Positions 52,810 through 60,918 of a stretch of 64,000 nt of DNA are shown in pieces. The stretch covers positions 1,488,117-1,552,116 of the forward strand of contig NZ_LN884299.1 of assembly GCF_001403875.1 (NCBI RefSeq), given 5' to 3'. Both the position numbers and the translations under genes were made by a program. Source of the stretch: Paenibacillus ihumii. Its GTDB lineage: Bacteria > Bacillota > Bacilli > Paenibacillales > Paenibacillaceae. Under the pieces are notes generated by a model. The model worked only from the letters and a program-made list of their open reading frames with translations. It did no database searches and had not been told where the DNA came from. The number at the start of each line of letters is the position of its first letter. Within the stretch, counting starts at the first letter, position 1.

Positions 52810-54003
52810 ATGTATACGCATCTTACCACGGCCATCTATTTTATTTACGTATGCCTTGGACTGATCGGGAGCGGAATCGTGCTCTTGTTTGCCATGAAGT
52901 TCAATCATTTGCACAAAATGAAGAAGAGCCGGCAATACTTGCAGAAGCACCATGATTATTTTAAATTTATTCAATCTCATATGAACGGAAATTCGGAGCT
53001 GCCTCTGCCGCCGGGCAAGCTCAAAGAGCTCGAAGGCCGGGTTATCCAGCAGAAATTCATCGAATGGATTGACCAGTTCAAGGGCGAGTTCCGCGAGAAG
53101 CTGATCAAGCTGTGTCATGACGCAGGCTTCGTCCGCAAGGATATCAAGCTGCTGGACAGCTTATTCTACGGACGGCGGATTGCAGCGGCTTACCGCCTCG
53201 GGGGGATGCGGGCGGCTGAGGCGGTCCCCCGGCTGCTGCAGATGCTGAAGAGCGAGCGCTATACCCCGCTTACGATCGTCGTAGCCCGGGCGGTGGCCAA
53301 GAGTGCGGATAATGAGGAGCAGCTGAAGGAAATGCTGCAGCACCTGCTTCGCCACGGCAAGCCGATTCATCATATGGCTGCGGACATCGTGATGGAGACC
53401 CGGCTCGATGCCAGCCGCCTGCTGCTAAAGCTGCTGGACGATGAGAATCAGGATCTAGTAAAAGTAGCTCTCGTGGCGATGTGGGGCCAGGCGATTCCAG
53501 AGGTGGTTCCTTCCCTGGATCGTCTGGTCGGCGCCGAGCAGACGGATGTCCGCGCCGAGGCCGTCAAGCTCTATTTAAGCTCCAATCCGGTGCTTAAGGA
53601 TGACACCATCAAGAATCTGATGGCTGATAAAGATTGGGAGGTGCGCGCCACCGTGGCGAAGTCTCTCGGCTCCCTGCATGCTGCCGGCAGCATACCGCTC
53701 CTGCGCAGTGCACTGAAGGATCCGAACTGGTGGGTGAGGAACAACAGCGCCGAGAGCTTGGCCAAGCTGGGAGAAACGGGCTTTGAGGTTCTCTGCCAGA
53801 TCGCCATGAACGGTACCGGCGTTGAGCGGGAGACCGCGATGTATCATATCGAAAGAGCGATGCTGCAGGATCAAGAGCACCACAAAATAGACCAAATGGT
53901 CGCCTATAACAAAAAAAAGCTGCTGTACGAACGGTATTTCGGCACCACCGAGCGAAGACCGGTTCGTCAGATCGCGGCGGTCGGAGGCGATTACACTGCT
54001 TAG
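52810..54003 (+). CDS. Membrane protein with HEAT repeats
   Basis: A 397-residue protein with one N-terminal membrane helix (YFIYVCLGLIGSGIVLLF, residues 10-30) and a cytosolic helical solenoid. HEAT-type repeats are visible from about residue 120 (AAEAVPRLLQMLKSERYTPL, EVVPSLDRLVGAEQTDVRAEA, WEVRATVAKSLGSLHAAGSI, WWVRNNSAESLAKLGETG). Such solenoids scaffold protein complexes; here the likely partner is the adjacent synthase. ATG 52810 is chosen because GGAGGA (52795-52800) is nine bases away; the ATG at 52801 directly abuts that site. Confidence 0.8.
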   Translation: MYTHLTTAIYFIYVCLGLIGSGIVLLFAMKFNHLHKMKKSRQYLQKHHDYFKFIQSHMNGNSELPLPPGKLKELEGRVIQQKFIEWIDQFKGEFREKLIKLCHDAGFVRKDIKLLDSLFYGRRIAAAYRLGGMRAAEAVPRLLQMLKSERYTPLTIVVARAVAKSADNEEQLKEMLQHLLRHGKPIHHMAADIVMETRLDASRLLLKLLDDENQDLVKVALVAMWGQAIPEVVPSLDRLVGAEQTDVRAEAVKLYLSSNPVLKDDTIKNLMADKDWEVRATVAKSLGSLHAAGSIPLLRSALKDPNWWVRNNSAESLAKLGETGFEVLCQIAMNGTGVERETAMYHIERAMLQDQEHHKIDQMVAYNKKKLLYERYFGTTERRPVRQIAAVGGDYTA

Positions 54004-54010
54004 AGACATC

Positions 54011-55423
54011 TTGCTAATCTACGGACTGTTTGCCATCTATTACGTAATGACGGTAAATACGATTTATTTTTCGATTATGGCTTTTTCGTTTCGCAATATT
54101 TTAACGATTTTCCGAAGGTCGGCTTATTCGAAGTACAACACGCTCTCCGGCTCGGAACTGGTGCCTTCGGTATCCCTGCTCGTGCCGGCCTTTAACGAGG
54201 AGCTCACGGTCATCGAGAACGTAAAATGCTTGCTGACCTTGAATTATCCGACTTATGAAGTGATCGTCATTAACGATGGCTCCAGCGATAATACGCTGGG
54301 GGTGCTGCGGGAGGAATTTGGCCTGGAGCCGCTGCCGAATCCGGAAATACGGAATTCGATCGACTGCCAGCCGATTAATGCTGTTTATTATAATCCTCAG
54401 TATCCGCATCTGTATGTAATCGATAAGCCGAACGGCGGGAAGGCGGATTCCCTGAATGCGGGTATCAACCTGTCCCATTATCCGCTCATCTCGTCCATCG
54501 ATGCCGATTCTCTGCTGGAGAAGGATGCCCTGATCCGCATGGCCCGGATGTACATGGAGAACCCGGAAGAGACGGTGGCGATCGGCGGGGACGTGCGGAT
54601 TGCCAACGGCTGTCTGATCGAGAACGGCGCGGTCAAGGAAGTATCGCTGCCGCGCAAAATGTGGCCGATGTTCCAGGCGGTGGAATATTTGAAGGCGTTT
54701 CTGGGCGGACGCATTGGCTGGAGCTCGATCAACGGATTGATTATTGTGTCCGGAGCGTTCGGATTATTCCGCAAAGACTATGTCATCGCCGTTGGGGGAT
54801 ATCGAGGAGGCTACCCCGGCGAAGACATGAACATCATCATCAAGCTGCATCGCTACATGCTGGAGAACAAGCTGAAATACCGGGTAGCCTTCTGTCCGGA
54901 AGCGGTATGCTGGACGCAAGCCCCCGATACCTACCGTATTTTGTCCAATCAGAGGAAGCGCTGGGGGCGCGGTAACCTGAAGAACATGATTGAGAACTAC
55001 GACATGGCCTTTAACCCGAAATACAAGGTGATGGGGCTGCTGACGATGCCCTATAACATTATTTTCGAAGCGCTGAATCCGTATTTCAAGATCACGGGGC
55101 TGCTCGCATTGCTCGGATATACGCTGATGGACATGACGCACTGGAGAATCCTCGTCGTGTTCGGGCTGATTAATATTTTAAGCGGTTATTTGCTCAGCGT
55201 CGGCGCCTTGATTCTGGAGGAGCTTGCGTTCAAGAGGTTTACAAAGGTATCCGACCTGGCCCGTCTGCTGCTCTTCTCAGCATTGAAATTTGTCGGATAT
55301 GCCCAGCTTGGCGGACTGTGGCGGATTCAGGGGCATATTCAATTTCTGCGCAATAACAATTCCTGGGGAACGATGACCCGGACGAGCTGGAAGGAAGAGA
55401 GCAAAGCAGCCAAGACGGCTTAA
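54011..55423 (+). CDS. Family 2 glycosyltransferase (processive polysaccharide synthase type)
   Basis: A 470-residue membrane glycosyltransferase. N-terminal membrane helix, then a GT-A domain at about 50-320: SVSLLVPAFNEELTVIENV, VINDGSSDNT (nucleotide DxD region), NGGKADSLNAGI, SIDADSLLE (catalytic DAD) and the acceptor motif QRKRWGRGN (Q/RxxRW class), followed by three C-terminal membrane helices. This is the signature of processive synthases like cellulose, hyaluronan or poly-GlcNAc synthases. The annotated TTG has no ribosome site at the proper distance. GGAGG at 53983-53987 points instead to a CTG at 53996 (LRDILLIYG), which would overlap the HEAT gene. Confidence 0.88.
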   Translation: MLIYGLFAIYYVMTVNTIYFSIMAFSFRNILTIFRRSAYSKYNTLSGSELVPSVSLLVPAFNEELTVIENVKCLLTLNYPTYEVIVINDGSSDNTLGVLREEFGLEPLPNPEIRNSIDCQPINAVYYNPQYPHLYVIDKPNGGKADSLNAGINLSHYPLISSIDADSLLEKDALIRMARMYMENPEETVAIGGDVRIANGCLIENGAVKEVSLPRKMWPMFQAVEYLKAFLGGRIGWSSINGLIIVSGAFGLFRKDYVIAVGGYRGGYPGEDMNIIIKLHRYMLENKLKYRVAFCPEAVCWTQAPDTYRILSNQRKRWGRGNLKNMIENYDMAFNPKYKVMGLLTMPYNIIFEALNPYFKITGLLALLGYTLMDMTHWRILVVFGLINILSGYLLSVGALILEELAFKRFTKVSDLARLLLFSALKFVGYAQLGGLWRIQGHIQFLRNNNSWGTMTRTSWKEESKAAKTA

Positions 55424-55528
55424 GCCCTCAAGGCTCCGGGGATTTCCGGAAGGGAGTTGATAGCCGACTGCAATAGCTCTGAGGCGAAGAGCCGGATGAT
55501 TAATATATGAAGAAAGGCGGGAATTCAG

Positions 55529-56338
55529 ATGCCGAATACGGCAGCATTGCAAACCAAAATCGAGCAAACTAGTCTATACTCAACGATCGAGCATTATGTG
55601 AAAGAGTTCGCCCAGGAGGTGAACGGAGTTCTCTTTATTTACTCTGCGGATGCTCCGTCTTATTTGGAAAAGCAAATTCGCGGAATATTGGAATCCCAGC
55701 CTGGCGTGTCTTTTGAGCTCTGGAGCGGAAGCGAGCCTGGCAGCTATGCTGTTCTGCTGCCCGGGCAGCCGCTCGACGCCGTGCACTTTCAAGGCTTGCT
55801 GCTGAAGCAGCGGATCCACGACATCATCGGGGAGCTGGATCTGCATATGACCTTATCGAGCTTTCCCGAGCAAGGCGAGTTAAGTGAGCAGGTGTTAAAG
55901 CAAATGGAGGAATCGACAAAACTGAGCCCTTCAGGGGATATCCATATTTTCTCTAGACGGGAGCTGCGTTCGTCACAGAGCCGCATTCTAATCGTCGAGG
56001 GGGATCCGACGGTACGCGAATTCCTGCAAATCAGGCTGCAGATGCAAGGGTACGAGACAGCCGTAGCGGATAACGGGATTTCCGCGCTGGAGCTTATCGA
56101 GAGCTGGAATCCCCATTTGGTGCTGACTGAGCTCAATCTGTACGGGATCGACGGCCTGCCCTATATCCACCATATTCAACAGCTCAACGTCAAGAAAGCG
56201 CCCAAAATCGTAGTCTTGACCGAGCAGCGGGTGGAGCAGACGATCAGCCTATGCTTCCAAAGCGGAGTAGATGATTATATTACGAAGCCTTTCTCGCCCG
56301 TCGAGCTGGACGCACGGATTCGGCGCTGCATTTATTAA
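55529..56338 (+). CDS. Response-regulator-like protein with Glu in place of the phosphoacceptor Asp
   Basis: A 269-residue protein: an N-terminal domain of about 145 residues that I do not recognise, and a C-terminal receiver domain (about 150-269: RILIVEGDPTVREFL ... ADNGISALELIESWNPHLVL). The usual LVLLDLxLPGxDG strand reads LVLTELNLYGIDG, so the phosphorylated Asp is Glu. The acidic pocket is reduced to EGD; the Thr (VVLTEQ) and Lys (YITKPFS) are kept. Glu at this position mimics phosphorylation in several regulators. It has no DNA-binding domain. Its place between the synthase and the dehydrogenase suggests post-translational control of polysaccharide synthesis. Confidence 0.8.
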   Translation: MPNTAALQTKIEQTSLYSTIEHYVKEFAQEVNGVLFIYSADAPSYLEKQIRGILESQPGVSFELWSGSEPGSYAVLLPGQPLDAVHFQGLLLKQRIHDIIGELDLHMTLSSFPEQGELSEQVLKQMEESTKLSPSGDIHIFSRRELRSSQSRILIVEGDPTVREFLQIRLQMQGYETAVADNGISALELIESWNPHLVLTELNLYGIDGLPYIHHIQQLNVKKAPKIVVLTEQRVEQTISLCFQSGVDDYITKPFSPVELDARIRRCIY

Positions 56339-56384
56339 ATAGAATTGACACCGATACTAGATAAATAACTGGAGGTTGAAACCT

Positions 56385-57746
56385 GTGAATAAACAATACC
56401 GTGATTTATTGGAAGCTATCGAGTCGAAGGAAGCCGTGCTGTGTGTCGTCGGCCTGGGATATGTAGGCCTTCCGCTGGCCGTGGAAATGGTCAAGCAAGG
56501 ATTCAAGGTCGTAGGTATTGATCTGGATTCCAGAAAGATCGAACAAATTTACCGCGGGGAATCTTATATTCACGATATCTCCTCCACTACGCTCAGCGAA
56601 GTCGTACAAACGGGACGTTTTCAGCCGACAACCGATTATGCAGCTCTACAGAACGTGGATGCGATCAGCATCTGTGTGCCGACACCGCTTAGCGAAAACC
56701 AAGACCCTGACACATCCTATATCGTCACTGTAGTTGAGAACATTAAACGCTATATGAAGAAGGGCATCCTGATTACCCTGGAAAGCACGACCTATCCGGG
56801 TACGACGGAAGAGCTGATCCAGCGCGAACTGGAGAGCCTTGGACACGTGGTTGGAGAGGATTTCTTCCTCTGCTTCTCGCCGGAGCGGGTAGACCCGTCC
56901 AATAAAAATTTCAATACATTCAATACGCCAAAGGTTATCGGCGGAACGACGGAGGCATGCCTTGCGCTCGGCGTAGCCGTATACAGCAGATATGTCGAGA
57001 CGGTTGTACCCGTGTCGTCGCCGAAGGTAGCTGAAATGTCCAAGCTTCTTGAAAATACATTCCGCAGTGTGAACATTGCCTTCGTGAATGAGATGGCAAT
57101 GATGTGTGACCGGATGGGCATCGATGTCTGGGAGGTCATTGATGCTGCGAAGACGAAGCCATTCGGCTTCATGCCGTTCTACCCGGGTCCAGGAATCGGC
57201 GGACATTGCATTCCGCTTGACCCGATGTACCTGTCATGGAAAGCAAAAGGATTCCGTTTCTACAGCCAGTTCATTGAGCTCGCGCAATCGACGAACGACA
57301 ATATGCCATATTATGTGGTGAACAAAACATCGAAAATTTTGAATGAGTATGCTAAATCCATTAAAAAATCGAACATCCTTATTCTCGGCATGGCTTATAA
57401 ACCGGATATCAGTGATCTCCGGGAGTCGCCGGGTCTTGAAGTATATGAGTTGTATAAAGATAGCGGTGCGGCGGTGGATTATTATGATCCGTTCGCCACG
57501 AGCTTTAAGGACAAAGCCGGAGTCACCGTTCATAGCGTGGAGTACGATCTGGAGAAATTCAAAGCCTACGATTGCATGGTTCTGGTAACAAATCACTCGA
57601 ATCTCGATTACAGCGCCATTGCGTCGCTTGGCGTTCCGATTCTGGATACGCGCAACGCATTCAAAGAATTCAAGCTGCCTCACGTTTACAAAATCGGTCA
57701 TTCCGTGCAGCATGTGGGCGAGCAGGAGGCGTTGATCGTAGGATAG
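56385..57746 (+). CDS. UDP-sugar 6-dehydrogenase (UDP-GlcNAc/UDP-ManNAc dehydrogenase type)
   Basis: A 453-residue NAD-dependent nucleotide-sugar dehydrogenase. N-terminal Rossmann fold VVGLGYVGLPLAVEMVKQGF, GIDLDSRKI, central helix domain, and the catalytic block YPGPGIGGHCIPLDPMYLSW with the active Cys. The C-terminal UDP-binding domain has LGMAYKPDISDLRESPGLEV. The GPGIGGHCIPLDP block is more like WbpA/WecC enzymes acting on N-acetylated sugars than UDP-glucose dehydrogenase. GTG 56385 with GGAGG nine bases upstream is the best start. It would provide a uronic-acid precursor for the polymer made by the GT2 enzyme. Confidence 0.9.
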   Translation: MNKQYRDLLEAIESKEAVLCVVGLGYVGLPLAVEMVKQGFKVVGIDLDSRKIEQIYRGESYIHDISSTTLSEVVQTGRFQPTTDYAALQNVDAISICVPTPLSENQDPDTSYIVTVVENIKRYMKKGILITLESTTYPGTTEELIQRELESLGHVVGEDFFLCFSPERVDPSNKNFNTFNTPKVIGGTTEACLALGVAVYSRYVETVVPVSSPKVAEMSKLLENTFRSVNIAFVNEMAMMCDRMGIDVWEVIDAAKTKPFGFMPFYPGPGIGGHCIPLDPMYLSWKAKGFRFYSQFIELAQSTNDNMPYYVVNKTSKILNEYAKSIKKSNILILGMAYKPDISDLRESPGLEVYELYKDSGAAVDYYDPFATSFKDKAGVTVHSVEYDLEKFKAYDCMVLVTNHSNLDYSAIASLGVPILDTRNAFKEFKLPHVYKIGHSVQHVGEQEALIVG

Positions 57747-57759
57747 GATAAGCCCAGTT

Positions 57760-57935
57760 TTTTGGATATGACAAGTCCAGTTATGTATAGAACGGGACTA
57801 GCTTTTAGATATGACGAGTCCAGTTATGGATAGAACGAGATCAGCTTTTGGATATGACGAGTCAAGTTTTTTGGTAGAACAAGACCAGTTTCTGGATATG
57901 GCGAGTCCAGCTATTGGATTTAACAAGACAAGATG
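57760..57935. repeat. Degenerate tandem repeats downstream of the dehydrogenase gene
   Basis: At least six loosely conserved units of roughly 24-30 bp built on GGATATGACGAGTCCAGTTT and related forms. The 57747-58003 gap contains nothing else recognisable. Confidence 0.7.
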
Positions 57936-58003
57936 AAGATGGGACCAGACGCTAAATACACAGAATAGCGGCTTAGCCGTGAATTTCAGGAGTGGAGGCG
58001 GAG

Positions 58004-58963
58004 ATGAAAATAAACTCTTTATTAAGACGGTACAGAGGGCTCGCGATAGCAGTAGCATCAGGATCAGCTGTCCTACTTGCTGCCTTGTTTGTTGTTCTAC
58101 TCCGTCCTTCCGTCCCGGAAGCGAAGGCGACTTGGCTCTGGGACGCCAAGCTTGTGGAGAACCATACGGAAGAGATTATTGAATTTGCCAAGGAGCAGGG
58201 GGTAACGACCCTCTTTCTGCAAATCGGAAGCGAGGTTAGCGATGCCTCGTACCGCCGGTTTGTGGCAGCTGCCTCGGAGGCCAAGCTGGAGGTTCACGCT
58301 CTTAACGGTCATCCGGAATGGGCGCTGCGCGAGGAACGCAAGGAAGCGAACCGCTTCCTCAACTGGGTCAAGCAGTACAATGACGAATCCAGGCCAGAGG
58401 AGCGGTTTGCAGGCGTACAGCTCGACGTAGAGCCTTATCTGCTGAAGCGGTGGAGCACAGATCGGGATTTGATGGTAGAGCAGTGGATGGAGAGCGTCCG
58501 GGTCTGGGCTGAGCTCGCTGAGCGTAATCAGCTCCAGATCGGGGCTGCGCTCCCGTTCTGGCTCAATGGCATCGAGCATGAGGAGCTTGGAGAAGGCCGT
58601 GATTTGCGGCAGTGGATGATTGATAAGTTCGATTATGTGGCGCTTATGGCTTATCGCAACGCGGCCGACGCCATTTACGAGGTATCGCGCGCGACGCTGG
58701 AGGAAGCCGACGTACAGAGCAAACGGGTCTGGGTAGGCGTTGAGCTGACGAAGAGCGAGGAAGGGCCGGGAGTTTCCTTCTACGAAGAGCCCTTGTCGTC
58801 TATTACGAGAGAATTGGACAAGCTGGTGACGCTGGTCGGCAAGCATTCCTCGTTTGAAGGCGTAGCCGTGCACAGCTATGAATCCTGGCGGAACAAGCAG
58901 GAGACGAAGGTCGCGCAAAAAACGGATGATGCGAATGCGCTTGCTGAAGACGCATCGCCATAA
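58004..58963 (+). CDS. Membrane-anchored TIM-barrel-like protein of unknown function
   Basis: A 319-residue protein with one N-terminal membrane helix (GLAIAVASGSAVLLAALFVVLL, residues 10-31) and an extracellular domain. TTLFLQIGSEVSDASYRRFV, VHALNGHPEWAL, FAGVQLDVEPYLLKRW (a probable catalytic or substrate-binding Asp/Glu pair) and DYVALMAYRNAADAIYEV are spaced like the strands of a beta/alpha barrel. I do not know the family. ATG 58004 is chosen with GGAGG five bases upstream. The stop codon lies within the first unit of a 35-bp tandem repeat array. Confidence 0.7.
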   Translation: MKINSLLRRYRGLAIAVASGSAVLLAALFVVLLRPSVPEAKATWLWDAKLVENHTEEIIEFAKEQGVTTLFLQIGSEVSDASYRRFVAAASEAKLEVHALNGHPEWALREERKEANRFLNWVKQYNDESRPEERFAGVQLDVEPYLLKRWSTDRDLMVEQWMESVRVWAELAERNQLQIGAALPFWLNGIEHEELGEGRDLRQWMIDKFDYVALMAYRNAADAIYEVSRATLEEADVQSKRVWVGVELTKSEEGPGVSFYEEPLSSITRELDKLVTLVGKHSSFEGVAVHSYESWRNKQETKVAQKTDDANALAEDASP

Positions 58964-59222
58964 ACGGAGATGTGCCCGATGAAGACGTACAGCCATAAAA
59001 GGATAATACGCCGCTGAAGACTCGTCGCCATATACGAATGTACGCCCGCTGAAGGCTCGTCGCCATATACGAATGTACGCCCGCTGAAGGCTCGTCGCCA
59101 TATACGAATGTACGCCCGCTGAAGGCTCGTCGCCATATACGAATGTACGCCCGCTGAAGGCTCGTCGCCATATATGGATGTACGCTCGCTGAAGACTCGT
59201 CGCTCTAATTACGAAGCATAGT
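58942..59222. repeat. 35-bp tandem repeat array (about eight units)
   Basis: Units beginning GCTGAAGGCTCGTCGCCATA recur at exactly 35-bp spacing (59013, 59048, 59083, 59118, 59153). Degenerate copies at the left end include the last codons and stop of the preceding gene (58942-58963), and another lies at about 59188. No spacers separate the units, so this is not a CRISPR array. Confidence 0.9.
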
Positions 59223-59226
59223 AAGA

Positions 59227-59600
59227 GGCTGTCCCAAGAGTAAACTTTAAAACACCCTCACCAGCAACATAGGATAGTATTCGTAAAGAACCAAGGAGCT
59301 AAGCGGTTGTTCTCGCTTAGCTCTTTGGTTTTTGTTATCGACGGCACTTCTCTCAAGCAGATTGTAGGCAAGGGAAACACCCGACCTCCAGACTTACTTT
59401 TTTGGTAAGCCTCACAGCAGGAACCTTCGAAGCTCCGGTTGTCTTCATAGCGCCAAACACAGGCTCCGGCTCAATCATGCACCTTACGGCTGCGCTGACG
59501 CTGCGGGGAGTCAGCGCAACTTTTAAAGGCTGGAGCGCCGGGGCGCTGCATGAAAACTTTTTATGTATAGTTGGTGTGACCAAGCACGTTTTTTACCGTC
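59227..59600 (-). mobile_element. Remnant of an IS1182-like insertion sequence
   Basis: The minus strand encodes a degenerate transposase C-terminus: IEPEPVFGAMKTT, KVSLEVG and, in another frame, SLAYNLLERSA, matching the usual VFGQ-K-N and KVSLEVG-SLAHNLLK ending of IS1182-type transposases. GAGGCTGTCCCAAGAGT near 59229-59246 resembles an inverted-repeat end of this family. The 5' part of the transposase and the second end are missing. Confidence 0.65.
59297..59336. terminator. Strong hairpin within the IS remnant
   Basis: AACCAAGGAGCTAAGCG pairs with CGCTTAGCTCTTTGGTT, with one mismatch, around an eight-base loop, and the plus strand continues with T. It may end transcription from the exopolysaccharide locus. 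Confidence 0.6.
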
Positions 59601-60060
59601 GGTTGCGATGATGTGACCAGGCCGCCGGTTGCGATGGTGCGACCAAGCACGCTTTCTACCGCCGGTTGCAAAGGATGTGACCAAACATGCTCCCCACCCC
59701 CTTTACGTCGAGCACGAAATCGCGGATTTCACATTCTAAATGGATTTATAGTAGTTAGTTTCCGCGGTAAAGAATGGAAAGCAGATTTAAATGGATTTCA
59801 TGTCGTTAGAATAAGGGAATTGCCTATCATGGGCGGGATTCTTGATTTTAGGTGCATGAAATCCATCTAATCTATTGAACTATTCGCTCAGAGCATAATT
59901 AGATACATGAATTCCATTTAGCGTTAAGAGTTCATAGCCTATATAACATAAGCCAAACAAGAATGGGCTTCTAGTGTCCCGAGTTCGACATCTTATGTTA
60001 GAGTTCAAAAGCTTATGTCAGAGTTCGACAGCTAATAATAGCTTATACAAGATAGAAAGA
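59574..60060. repeat. Intergenic stretch built of several short repeat families
   Basis: Three or four copies of a unit containing TGTGACCAAGCACGC and CCGCCGGTTGC (59574-59690). AAATGGATTTCATG and its reverse complement CATGAAATCCATCT or CATGAATTCCATTTA (59785-59925). Three tandem units of AGAGTTCGACAGCTTATGTC type (59978-60035). No gene is seen between the IS remnant and the Crp-family gene. Confidence 0.6.
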
Positions 60061-60193
60061 ACGGGGCAGGCAAGGGGGAAATTGATTCCGCAATAATTGT
60101 CCCGCAATAATTGATCCCGCAGAAACGGATTCCGGCAAACCGATTCCGGCAAACCGATAGCTAGACGGATAGCTATCTAAAAGAAAGGGGGCC

Positions 60194-60221
60194 CCCCTCA
60201 GTCATCTAGATGACTGAGGGG
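60194..60221. repeat. Perfect 28-bp palindrome, followed by a second near-palindrome
   Basis: CCCCTCAGTCATCT followed immediately by its exact reverse complement (14+14, centred on CTAGAT). Directly after, AGCCCCTTCT/AGAAGGGCT (60223-60246) forms another hairpin around GTCT. Could be an operator or terminator pair upstream of the Crp/Fnr-family gene. Confidence 0.75.
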
Positions 60222-60266
60222 ACAGCCCCTTCTGTCTAGAAGGGCTACGTGCCCGGGTATTTTTTT

Positions 60267-60275
60267 TGTTATAAT
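60267..60275 (+). promoter_or_regulatory. Extended -10 promoter of the Crp/Fnr-family gene
   Basis: TG-T-TATAAT at 60267-60275 after a run of T. No clear -35 box is needed for an extended -10 promoter. It lies about 40 bp before the ATG. Confidence 0.6.
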
Positions 60276-60315
60276 TGGGCTGCGAGAGTTTAAACCAACG
60301 ATTGGAGCGATTTCG

Positions 60316-60819
60316 ATGATTTTGCATAAAGGAGAGATCTTATTTCGCCAGGGTGATGACGGAAAGTTTCTCTACCATATAAAGAGCGGACTTTTCAAGG
60401 TAACGCGGCTTCATGAGAACGGAAATGTAGTTCTGTTCAATATACTATATCCCGGGGAAACGGTGCCGCATCATTCGCTGATCTCCCCCAAGGAAATCCA
60501 TGGCACGGCAATAGCACTTATTCGCAGCGAAGTAGAGATTATCTCGGCCCAGGAGTGGTACCGCGAGCTGGAAGAGAATCCGCAGAAGCCGCTGGAAGTC
60601 GCACGGCTGCTTCAGGAGAAGGTCCGCTTTATGCAGGAGCGTATTGATCACCTTACGGTAGGCACCCCCTCCGAGCGGCTGGAGCTTCTCCAGAAATGGC
60701 TCAGCCATCATGCAAACGGCGTGCCTTTGACGGACTACCTGACACAGGAGGAGATCGGCCAACTGATCGGGATCCGGCGCGAAACGGTCAATCGGCTTCT
60801 GCGCGGTCAGCATTCGTAA
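60316..60819 (+). CDS. Crp/Fnr-family transcriptional regulator
   Basis: A 167-residue regulator, shorter than typical Crp. An N-terminal cyclic-nucleotide-binding-type beta roll (about 3-85: KGEILFRQGDDGKFLYHIKS, PGETVPHHSLIS), a dimerisation helix (about 88-115), and a C-terminal winged HTH with TQEEIGQLIGIRRETVNRLL. No N-terminal cysteine cluster for an iron-sulphur centre is present, so it is not a classical Fnr; no cysteine is visible at all. It converges with the flavohaemoglobin gene hmp, upstream of which are two palindromes of the Crp/Fnr type, so hmp is its likeliest target. Confidence 0.88.
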   Translation: MILHKGEILFRQGDDGKFLYHIKSGLFKVTRLHENGNVVLFNILYPGETVPHHSLISPKEIHGTAIALIRSEVEIISAQEWYRELEENPQKPLEVARLLQEKVRFMQERIDHLTVGTPSERLELLQKWLSHHANGVPLTDYLTQEEIGQLIGIRRETVNRLLRGQHS

Positions 60820-60918
60820 GTCGCCTGAAGGCAGGGCACACCGAACAAGAAGGTCTCACCGAACAACCGGACACAGAAAGGCCTCACCGGACATTGCCGG
60901 GCTAAGCTTGCGATAGAG

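Noticed and set aside
58803..59171. Long minus-strand reading frames coding for a repeated MATSLQRAYIRIWRR peptide
   Set aside because: They arise because a 35-bp repeat without stop codons stays open as it shifts frame each unit; there is no ribosome site or conserved product.
58942..59222. CRISPR-like array
   Set aside because: The 35-bp units are contiguous with no spacers, and no cas genes are nearby; it is a simple tandem repeat.
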